Made by a program: the position numbers and the translations under genes. DNA of 39,845 bases from Bondarzewia mesenterica (Eukaryota > Basidiomycota > Agaricomycetes > Russulales > Bondarzewiaceae), in contig SGPL01000315.1 in NCBI GenBank assembly GCA_004802705.1, positions 1 through 39,845 on the forward strand. The letters run 5' to 3'. The notes beneath the pieces are model-generated. The model did not search any database. It had not been told where the DNA came from and was given only the letters and a program-made list of their open reading frames with translations. Below are positions 32,566 to 39,845 of this stretch, piece after piece; the first letter of the stretch is position 1, and each line of letters opens with the position of its first letter.

Positions 32566-33571
32566 ATGTCTGCTGTTCGTAGTTTCCTCTTGCTCTCTGT
32601 TGCCGCACTCTAAGATCTTGGATCACTTCATTCAGGAGGAAGACGATTTCGAGGTCAACAACACCCCTGGTAGGCATTTACTATCGGCGGCAACTTGGTT
32701 GTCAGTGATGAACTCGTAGGATGACCACCTCCGATAAAGGCTACAAGCCATCTGCCGCAAAGACGGTCGATGAGTATACCAAGCTCGATGCCGAGGATGA
32801 GAGTTTGGCGCGCTGGAAGGCTAGTCTCGGTCTCGGGACTGGAGCTACTTTCGGTGACACCAGCAAACCAAAGGTCAAATTCCCTTGGTCCTGTTGCAAC
32901 ATAGTGTGAAGACTGACATGGAATCATATAGGTCGAAGTTCTTACTTTGGAGCTCGTCTCTCCTTCGCTACCACAGGACAAGAAGATCACGGTCGACCTG
33001 AAGAACCGTGCTCAGCTTGCTCAGCTGAAATCTGCCCCCATCCAAGTGAAAGAGGGTGAGGAGTACAGGTGCATTTTCAGCTTTTCCGTAAATGTTATTT
33101 GTGCTCACCACGTTCTTTCGCAGCGTCCAAATCAACTTCCTGGTCAACCATTCGATTGTTACGGTGAGATGTCTGGTGCGTATGGTGGTGACCATCAACG
33201 TCTGACCATCATTAGGGTCTCCGTTACATCCAAGTCGTGAAACGCAAGGGCATCAAGGGTGAGTAAGATCGCGCCAGTGCATATCTCTTCTGTGGGCTGA
33301 CGTGCGAGCACTGCAGTCGCGAAAGTGGATTCGATGCTGGGTTCATACGGTGCTCAGGCAGATCCCCGTAACGTGACCGTTGTTCAAGACGAGTTTCCAT
33401 CTGGTCTGCTGGCCCGGGGCGAGTACAACGTGAAGAGCCGCGTTACTGATATTGACGGAGAGGTTTACGCCGGTGCGTTCCCAAGTCTGATATCTTCTGT
33501 CGTATGATCTGATGGACGTTTGGGGGTTTCAAGAGTGGGAATGGATGTTTAAGATCGGAAAAGAATGGTGA
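32566..33571 (+). CDS. RDI1: Rho GDP-dissociation inhibitor
   Basis: RhoGDI extracts prenylated Rho GTPases (Cdc42, Rho1) from membranes and keeps them soluble. Seven introns (32575-32635, 32670-32739, 32874-32931, 33069-33123, 33164-33215, 33259-33316, 33473-33533) give 196 residues, the family's size. The regulatory N-arm is acidic (MSAEEDDFEVNNTPGYKPS), followed by TVDEYTKLDAEDESLARWK. The immunoglobulin-like domain has VLTLELVSP, FLVNHSIVTGLRYIQVVKRKGI, DSMLGSYGAQ, and LLARGEYNVKSRVTDIDGEVY. It ends EWEWMFKIGKEW. The first coding exon is only 9 nt (ATGTCTGCT). Confidence 0.95.
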
Positions 33572-33793
33572 AGGGTCATAGAAGGGTATCATTGTCGGGT
33601 GTATTTTTTTGTCTTTGAACACGTCGGTCTTATCGCACACTTATACGTATACCTTCTCTCTCTTTCCCACAAGTCGAACGTCCATGTACTGCTTCAAATG
33701 TCACACAATGAATTTCAATGGTTGTCGTTTTGTTCCTGTCAGTGCATGCCGTTATCACAGCGGCAAAAGCCGGGCCGCGTTCGTTGCGCGGTC

Positions 33794-34688
33794 ATGGCAC
33801 TTGCTCTCCCCCTCCGATGTCCTCCCATCCTCCGCAGCCGTCCTAGACAGCTTTCGACACCATCCTCACGAATTGCACCGTCTTGGTACGCGCGCAAAGC
33901 ATGTCTTTCGCCGCGTCGAACGCACACGAAGGCAGAACTTGTCCATCCAACGCCGCCGACTCCAAAAACATGGGTCGACCGCCTCCCCGTCAAAATCCAA
34001 CCGTACCTCCACCTCGCGCGTGTGGACAAGCCCATCGGGACCCTGCTCCTCTTCTACCCATGTGGTCCGTATCGACGTGTCCTGTCCTTGATGAATTCAC
34101 GCGTCCTGAACCTCACGGGTCACATCCCAGCATGGTCCATCACGATGGCCTCCTACGCGCTCGACGCGCCTCCCTCCGTGCCGCTCACCTACCTCGGCCT
34201 CTTCGGGCTCGGCGCCTTCATCATGCGCGGCGCAGGATGCACCATCAACGACATGTGGGATCGCTCCCTCGACAGATCCGTCGGTGAGCCCTGCTCCCCT
34301 CACCGAGCCGCAGCAACACGATTCTGACCCTCCGAGCCCATATCCCACCCATTCTTTGATCACTCGCGGACGACGGATCGCCACACCGGAAAATAATATG
34401 AAATTGGACAGCGCGCACGAGGGGCCGCCCGCTCGCCCACGGCGCCATCACGCCTCGCCACGCTTCGCGTTTTTGGGCCTCCAGCTCACCGCGGGGCTCG
34501 GGGTGTTGACGCAGCTTAACACCTACAGGTCCGTCCCTCTCTCTCCCGTCCGTCCGTTCCGTCGTGTTTACGCGCCCCCTCATCGTCGACCTTCCCCAAG
34601 CATCCTCTTGGGCGCGTCCTCCCTCTCGCTCGTCGCGATCTACCCACTCATGAAACGCATAACCCACTGGCCCCAACTCGTCCTCGGC
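33794..34688 (+). CDS. COQ2: COQ2, 4-hydroxybenzoate polyprenyltransferase (5' half only)
   Basis: COQ2 prenylates 4-hydroxybenzoate in ubiquinone synthesis, in the inner mitochondrial membrane. The Arg-rich presequence starts [19 protein letters not shown]. Then [20 protein letters not shown], the first Asp-rich motif in [32 protein letters not shown], and [13 protein letters not shown]. Introns are 34062-34130, 34284-34411 and 34529-34600. A base is missing near 34463 (between RHA and FAFLGLQ). Homology stops at [16 protein letters not shown], about residue 209 of the usual 380-400. The following 60 bp look like an intron (branch sites CTAAC at about 34720-34730) that runs into a 22-A tract and foreign sequence. 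The second Asp-rich motif and the remaining helices are absent. Confidence 0.85.
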
Positions 34689-34751
34689 ACGCATCCCTCT
34701 CCCTCCCCCCCTTTTCCTCTCACTAACACTAACGTGCCCTCCCTCTTCCCC

Positions 34752-34773
34752 AAAAAAAAAAAAAAAAAAAAAA
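34752..34773. repeat. 22-nt poly-A run at a gene-fragment junction
   Basis: Twenty-two consecutive As lie exactly between the intron-like tail of COQ2 on the left and the intron side of an MSH2 exon, reversed, on the right. Confidence 0.95.
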
Positions 34774-34789
34774 CCAGGGGGATACGGAC

Positions 34790-35075
34790 CTCGAAGTGCG
34801 TGAGATACGTCTCGTCGACGAGCTCTTTCCCGCGGTCGGTTTTCGTTTCGACATGCTTGAGAGCCTCGATGAGGCCCTTCAGCTGTATGATCAATGCCGA
34901 AGCATGAGCACAAATTTAAAGTAGGGGCGAGGTAAAGCAAACGCACCTTGAGCACGGCCTGGTACACGCGCACGACATCCTCCAGCGATGCCACCGACTT
35001 CTGGAACCGTTTGCTGATGCGGTGCAAGTCCGGCATGAGCTTCATGAAATCATCAGTTGGCTTGCTACTCGCGTA
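34790..35075 (-). pseudogene. MSH2: MSH2 internal fragment, two exons
   Basis: MSH2 is the mismatch-recognition ATPase. Only part of its lever/core domain is present. Exon one (35075-34947) encodes [15 protein letters not shown] and [17 protein letters not shown]. Intron 34883-34946 has good borders (GTGCGT, CATACAG). Exon two (34882-34790) encodes [20 protein letters not shown] and [11 protein letters not shown], then a GTCCGT donor leading into the poly-T tract. Both exons are perfectly in frame with no decay. Upstream and downstream exons (ATPase domain, N-terminal domain) are absent from the window. The intact intron rules out retroposition. Either this is recent filler DNA or an assembly chimera. 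Confidence 0.8.
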
Positions 35076-35168
35076 CTGGATCATAGCCCCGATATTTGCA
35101 TGCGGTGAGCATACCCATTCTCAAATTTACCCGAAACCTTCATCTCCGTGTTGCGGTCTCATACACAG

Positions 35169-37046
35169 TTGCTCTTCTCGCATACACCGAGCTCGCAAGC
35201 ATGTTTCCACACAGATCGGGAGCAGAGGTCGTTTTTCTCGAGCAAGCATATCCACGACCACGATTTCTCGTGCCCATATCTTTCGCTGTGTCCACAGTAC
35301 TGTTATCGTGAGTCCCATTTTTCTTCTTTAAAGATCACGCTCACAGTTGCTATCTGGCGGCCATCAAAAAAGATTTAGCGCTACGAATTCTATCGTATTC
35401 GCACAATACGCCTCTGCCATCTTTGACATTGATATCACTGGATCTCGTCAGACTGCGTTTGCGTTAGCTGTCGTGACTTTTTGTGTCGCAGGTACGACTA
35501 GATTGCACTCAGTAATCCCTGATCATCATAACACTGCAGACAGTCGTTGGCGTCTCCACCAAGTGGGCTCTACGAGTTGTGACAGTGTTGACGACGTTTA
35601 AGATTTTATCACTTATCTTGTGAGCTCTATGAAAATATATGTTCTTTGGGGCTCTGCGTGTTGATCATGCACGTAGCGTTTCAGGAACCGGGTTAGCTGT
35701 GCTTCTCGGCTTCACCCACATCAGCGACCCGTTTGCCAATTTCCATCACATATGGCACGGCAGCACCACGAACCCTAACTCACTCGCCACCGCGCTCGTC
35801 AAGACGAACTTCGCATTCGTAGGATGGGCGAACTCTTTCAACGTCCTCAGCGAGGTCAGGGGCGCAGACCCGGTCCGGACTGTGCGCAATGCGGGACTTA
35901 TCTCGCTCGCGATGGTAACATTGCTCTTCTTTCTCACCAACCTCGCGTATGTCGCCGCGGTACCGGCTGAAGAAATCAAGGATTCTGGCCAACTCGTTGC
36001 GGCACTCTTTTTCAAACGGGTCTACGGTGAACATTGGGCTTCCAAGATCCTACCTTTAATGGTAGCATGCAGTTGTGTGGGAAACATTGTAGGTAACTCA
36101 GACGGAGCCCAAAATTAACTACAATTGATGCTGTGAGCCCTCAGATCGCTGTTGTGAGTGTTTCGGCCCTCGCATGGCTTCGTCATTATCATAAACATTG
36201 TCTCTCAGACTGTTGGTCAAGCTCGCGTCCTACGCGAAGTTGCCCGTCAAGGCCTCCTGCCATATCCCGAATTCTTCGCATCCACTAAGCCATTTGGAAC
36301 GCCCTTGGCGCCCGTGTCGCTCAAATGTGTTCTCACCGTCATCGTCCTCCTTTTGCTCCCGGCCAAAGATGCGTTCAGCTTCATGCTCGATCTCACCTCT
36401 TATCCAAACCTTGTATGTCCTCGCTCCAATGAAAACTGAGCTCCAGACCTCCCACTGAATTCCATTGTCCTCACAGATTTTCGCGGCTGCCACCGTGATC
36501 GGCGTTTGGAGACTTCGGCGTCAAAGAGCCCTTGCCGAGATTGCTCCCTCCCCATTCCAGGTCTGGAACTTTGTCGTTGGTTTGTGGCTCGTACAGTGCA
36601 TTTTCCTCCTCGTCATGCCTTGGTTAGTTTTTCGCCCTCGACCGCACAATCCGATTTCTTGACAAGCTACATAACAGGGTTCCGCCCGAACGCGGCCGTG
36701 GCGATGTATCGTTCTGGTATGCGACGTAAGCACAGCATCAATCTCGTTTATGGATCCGAGCTCAACCCTGAGATTATAGCTATTGCATAGTAGGACTCGG
36801 CGTCCTCGCTGTAAGTCCCTCTACCTCTGTTTGCCGTACAGGCTTCTTCAACCTGACGATATTCCGGGAATCCAGTTCTGCGGGATTTATTACTACATCT
36901 GGATCGTCCTTCTTCCACGATTTGGGGGATACCGGATAGTGGAAGAAATTATGGAGCTGGACGATGGCGCTCGTACTACACGCCTTGCGCGGAAATACGA
37001 GAGGCGTTCCGACTCGGAGCAGCAAGCTCTTCTCTCGAATGACTAA
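35169..37046 (+). CDS. Amino-acid permease, MUP1-like methionine/LAT family (5'-truncated)
   Basis: This APC-superfamily transporter is probably a plasma-membrane methionine or neutral amino-acid permease. Exons from 35169 are joined by introns 35308-35372, 35492-35543, 35620-35676, 36089-36144, 36154-36208, 36413-36476, 36623-36677, 36726-36779 and 36811-36875. The frame is open for about 450 residues. Landmarks: YTELASMFPHRSGAEVVFLE; FVGWANSFNVLSEVRG; a microexon coding IAV (36145-36153); TVGQARVLREVARQGLLPYP; and YYYIWIVLLPRFGGYR near the end. The family normally has about 100 more residues before this point, including the first membrane helix with its conserved Gly-rich break. A splice acceptor (ATACACAG) precedes 35169, but upstream lies the MSH2 fragment, so the 5' exons are lost or misassembled. 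Confidence 0.85.
36145..36153 (+). other. 9-nt microexon in the permease gene
   Basis: ATCGCTGTT is bounded by CCCTCAG and GTGAGTG and adds Ile-Ala-Val between SCVGNI and TVGQARV, in phase. It restores the spacing expected in the conserved helix before the VGQARVLRE segment. Confidence 0.7.
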
Positions 37047-37475
37047 CTGTTTCACTTTGCATTCTTCCCCCATCATGTGCAGGTCCTGTATCATAACTCC
37101 TTCTAGATCTTGCCACTCCATTTCTGTTTTGTTTTTTTCCTTCTTCAAGCCCAAGCTTGAGAGTGAGTCAGACTATGTGTTCAATATGATCAAGCTCAGG
37201 ACATCCGGAAAGGTGACCAAGACAACCTCTACATCAGTCAGATGGGTGGCTTCACTTGGAGCCTGCAGATGTGGCCGAAGCTTGAAGCTTGAAGGAGAAA
37301 GGGTGAGTGAAGTACTTGTAAAACCCAAGTAGAAAGGAAACAAATCAAAGATCGTCGAACATGCTCGCGGAGTTTGTCATGCAATGACGCAATAAAATCC
37401 GTCGGTACTGGTATATAAGCAACCTTCGAGTCGACGAATCCAATGAAACATCTCTTCACTTCGACTATTCACACC
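37047..37475. other. Intergenic, promoter of the NAD(P)-binding gene
   Basis: This 429-bp stretch has no coding signal. It holds the 3' flank of the permease and, near its end, a TATA box. Confidence 0.45.
37412..37418 (+). promoter_or_regulatory. TATA box of the NAD(P)-binding gene
   Basis: TATATAA lies 64 bp upstream of the start codon at 37476, followed by a CT-rich leader. Confidence 0.6.
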
Positions 37476-38396
37476 ATGTCCAACTTGAAGAGGGTCGTTA
37501 TCGTCGGAGGTCATGGAAAGGTCCGCTATATGATGAAAAGTCTCAGGATTCCGATCTTCATGTATACATCTAGGTCTCTCTCCGCCTCGCGCGCCTTATT
37601 GCTCCCACACACAGCGTAACCTCTATAATCCGCGATCCCGCTCATAGCACCGACCTCACCTCCGTCTCATCCAACATATCACCTCTCGTCCTTTCCCTCG
37701 AGGACTCCCCTGTGTCCGATTTCACGCGTACCTTCAACGGCGCCTCTACTGTCGTCTTTTCTGCGGGAGCCGGAGGCAAAGGCGGCCCCGAGCGTACTCG
37801 CAAGGTCGACTACGAAGGTGCGCTCAAAGTATTCGACGCGATCGAGGCTGTCGAGGGCAAAAAGCCCCACCTCGTGCTCGTCAGCGCAGTGGACGTCCGC
37901 GACCCGAACAAGATCCCGGAGCACTACGTAAGTGCCCCCGCTGCTTTCATCCCCCTCGCACGTCTGAGTATGTCCGGGACCTGCATAGACCGAAGAGGAT
38001 AAAAAGGCATCGGAGCGCTGGTACTCTGCACTTCCCACCTACATGCATTGGAAATACGAAGCAGACAAGAATTTAGTCGCTCGCACTGGCTTCGCGTGGA
38101 CGATCCTTCGTCCAGGAGGACTGATCGATACTCCCGGCACCGGCCGTGCAAGTGTCGGTAGAGCGCACATTACAACTCAAATCGCCGTAAGTACATCCGC
38201 CCGTCTGCCCGCCATAAGTGCCTGCATTAGCTGAGTGGATGTCCATCAGCGTGATGACGTTGCAGCTGCGCTTGCTGTCCTCGTAGACAGACCTGACACG
38301 GCTGGATTGGCGATCGATTTTGTTGGCGGAGATACGCCTATAGCAGAGGGGATTGACCTTTTCATCAAGAAGGGTGTGACGGATTGGCTTGGGTGA
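37476..38396 (+). CDS. NAD(P)-binding Rossmann-fold protein (NmrA/atypical SDR)
   Basis: This is probably a small cytosolic oxidoreductase or redox sensor. Three introns (37521-37573, 37928-37988, 38187-38249) give 247 residues. The nucleotide-binding loop is VVIVGGHGKVSLRLARL (Gly-Gly-x-Gly-x-x pattern) at residues about 7-20, followed by SIIRDPAHS. Further features are STVVFSAGAGGKGG, LVLVSAVDVRD, WTILRPGGLIDTPGTG, and DDVAAALAVLVDRPDTAG. A Tyr-x-x-x-Lys pair is not evident in the classical place, as usual in this atypical group. Yeast and mushroom genomes hold several such paralogues of unknown substrate. Confidence 0.9.
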
Positions 38397-38690
38397 AGGT
38401 TGAAGATTTTTGAAGCCAATCCATACGCGGAAGGTCAAAGATGGAGTAAAGAAGTTAAGAGTGGTCTTGTATTGATATTGCGGATGTCTAGAAGTTCTAG
38501 ATCTTGCTCATTGAATGTACTGATAGAAGGTCAAACTGGAGAGACAAGCGGATTGATCAGCTTTGTAATTTGTTGCGGAGCATTCGTGCTTGAATTGAAT
38601 ATAAACCAGCGACGACAGTGATCCAAACGCGGGCGGTATATTCATTACCTGCACAATTCCTCGAGTTCAAAGCTGTTCAAAGACGCATTT
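38397..38690. other. Intergenic, nothing recognised
   Basis: This is the 3' flank of the NAD(P)-binding gene. Apart from an AGAAGTTCTAGATCTTGC stretch near 38490 there is no obvious structure and no coding signal. Confidence 0.4.
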
Positions 38691-38699
38691 CATCAAGAG

Positions 38700-39024
38700 C
38701 GCTCGCTCCGCGTCATGAAGACTCTAAATTGAGATCAAAGTATGAGCAAGTCTCCAGTACATACCGTCCTGCGCTAGTTGAACGCTGTACTTTCGCGACT
38801 TGTCAAAAACAGGATCAGCAGACAACACACGAACAATGGCTTCGTGCTGTTCCATTGCTCTTGTCCGTCTAAACAGATCATAACCATACTTTAGAAAAAA
38901 ATAATTGATGAAACTCACCATACAGATATTCGCAAACTTCAACGACATCTACGCCAGCCGCCCGACGTGCATGCTCCAGGTCCAGTGTGGTCTGATCGCT
39001 GGCTGTTACTTTTCCGGAGCTCAT
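38700..39024 (-). pseudogene. Acyl-CoA oxidase 5' fragment
   Basis: Acyl-CoA oxidase catalyses the first step of peroxisomal beta-oxidation. From ATG 39024 the frame reads MSSGKVTASDQTTLDLEHAR and RAAGVDVVEVCEYLYDGQEQW, with intron 38869-38918. A missing base near 38850 shifts the frame. The next frame reads QHEAIVRVLSADPVFDKSRK, the hallmark of the oxidase N-terminus. After a donor at about 38775 only DAERALLMKC-like residues remain, out of frame, and then stops. Around 90 of the usual 650-700 residues are present; FAD and catalytic domains are absent. I call it a truncated, decayed copy. Confidence 0.6.
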
Positions 39025-39068
39025 GAATGTATGATTTGTACCAAGAGCCGGATTAGTCATGAGTATTA

Positions 39069-39200
39069 ACTTGGGGAAGCTCCGACTGCGTCGGCGCAGA
39101 CCTTGCTTGCATGGAGTTCATCAGATGACACGCAGGTGGTGTCGAGCACTACACCAATCAGATGTGTACATTTTATTGTAAGCAGGGGTTTGTCGCTAGC
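39069..39200 (-). repeat. Dispersed repeat, right copy (inverted)
   Basis: The copy is the reverse complement of the element at 1211-1380. The 49-nt core 39069-39117 differs at three positions. It includes the same 5-bp hairpin, and GCTAGC marks the far end at 39195-39200. It lies 45 bp upstream of the start of the acyl-CoA oxidase fragment. Confidence 0.7.
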
Positions 39201-39412
39201 ATTGTAAGTAATGTGTAATGAGGTACAGTAGTCGAGATCAAAATGCGAGCTCTATAGCTGCGTCGCAGTGCGTGACGCGGTTTCCGTGCCGTGTCGGCGT
39301 CGATGTAGTCTCTAGATGTTGGGGCAGCGAGTTGGCATCGATGAAGTGGATGGACATGATATGAAAGCATGCGGAAAGCGAATCAAAGCAGGATGGGAGC
39401 AGAAAAGAGAAA

Positions 39413-39845
39413 TCAAATGAGACTAACGCTGGTCCGAATCAAACCGCCTCTCCAATTCTGCATGCCGGCCGTACGGCGCTGCGACCAGTCGCCCTGCATC
39501 CTACCAAAAGCATCCTGGATGTGTTCTGGTTGGTGTGCAGTGCGGGCTTCGGACGGCTTCATGAAAAGCGAGCAGACGGGGAGCGGGATATCGAAGTCAT
39601 CGTCGGGAGATTCTTCACGGCGTCGCTTGTTGCTCGAGTCCAACCCAATTCCCACCTTGCATTTGCCAAGCATGAGTGAGGTCGTGTGATCTTCACACAA
39701 GTAAGATTCCTCAAGCGACTTTTCACCTCAAGGGAAGCCACTGTGAGGGAGCAGACCATCTCAAACGCGAGGAAACTGACGATATCAACGTATTGTCGTT
39801 TGCTTTGAGATCGAGGTGTGAGGGGAGGTTGAGAAACTCTCGAAA
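39413..39845 (-). CDS. SPT3: SPT3-like SAGA subunit, C-terminal part (runs off the window)
   Basis: SPT3 is a histone-fold SAGA subunit that delivers TBP to promoters. Reading leftward from the edge: REFLNLPSHLDLKANDNT, then after a missing base near 39790 VDIVSFLAFEMVCSLTVASL. Next is an unresolved junction (intron or frameshift near 39690-39720), then KRRREESPDDDFDIPLPVCS, EARTAHQPEHIQDAFGRMQ, and MQNWRGGLIRTSVSLI with the stop at 39413. The pattern 'V-D-I-x-x-F-L-A-F-E-x-V' followed by a helical end is what I recall of SPT3; this is from memory and not confirmed. The start lies beyond the window. Confidence 0.5.

Noticed and set aside
34752..34773. Poly-A run as the tail of a retroposed MSH2 copy
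   Set aside because: The MSH2 piece keeps a spliceosomal intron with intact borders, and the A-run is on the wrong side for its orientation (it reads as T on the MSH2 strand).
34245..35084. Single 279-codon minus-strand open frame as one gene
   Set aside because: It strings together the antisense of COQ2, the poly-T tract and only part of MSH2; the spliced MSH2 exons explain the real signal.

Overview
The window is nuclear DNA of a basidiomycete, most likely a mushroom-forming agaricomycete. The genes are dense and packed with 50-65 nt GT-AG introns with CTNAC-like branch sites. Several families are typical of that group: a WW-domain protein with C-terminal membrane helices, an expanded CCCH zinc-finger family, and a DHA1 transporter. 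All gene models below were spliced by hand from the sequence. Wherever exon lengths could be summed they give an open frame, or one that is off by exactly the frameshifts reported.

Layout, left to right. 1-1.2 kb: decayed kinase-like reading frame. 1.2-1.38 kb: dispersed repeat whose second, inverted copy lies at 39.07-39.20 kb. 1.5-5.2 kb: splicing helicase PRP5 (+). 5.7-7.9 kb: MFS transporter (+). 8.8-11.8 kb: nucleoporin NUP82-like (-). 12.07-15.5 kb: three consecutive proteasome genes, PRE10 (alpha7, +), RPN12 (-) and PRE3 (beta1, +). 15.7-17.6 kb: WW/membrane protein (-). 17.8-20.2 kb: nucleoporin NSP1 (+). 20.3-21.9 kb: unrecognised, probably mitochondrial protein (-). 22.1-23.7 kb: Gfo/Idh/MocA oxidoreductase (+). 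24.2-25.1 kb: alpha/beta hydrolase (+). 25.5-27.4 kb: replication licensing factor CDT1 (-). 27.7-32.2 kb: tandem pair of NYN-like plus CCCH zinc-finger genes (+). 32.6-33.6 kb: RhoGDI (+). 33.8-34.7 kb: 5' half of COQ2 (+). 34.8-35.1 kb: two internal exons of MSH2 (-). 35.2-37.0 kb: 5'-truncated methionine-permease-like transporter (+). 37.5-38.4 kb: NAD(P)-binding protein (+). 38.7-39.0 kb: acyl-CoA oxidase 5' fragment (-). 39.4 kb to the end: SPT3-like 3' part (-).

How the genes relate. PRE10 and PRE3 encode 20S core subunits and RPN12 a 19S lid subunit. The three form an uninterrupted convergent/divergent block. NUP82 and NSP1, whose yeast products bind each other on the cytoplasmic face of the nuclear pore, flank that block. 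CDT1 has an MCB (ACGCGT) element 80 bp upstream of its start, matching its known MBF control in fission yeast.

Sequence quality. Isolated Ns occur in two blocks, about 4.6-7.7 kb and 21.7-25.1 kb. In coding exons they fall mostly on third codon positions, so they look like masked polymorphic sites rather than random low-quality bases. Single-base frameshifts, mostly in short homopolymers, affect several otherwise intact genes. COQ2, MSH2 and the permease meet at two joins around 34.75 kb (a 22-nt poly-A run) and 35.1 kb, which break all three genes: either a rearrangement or an assembly chimera.
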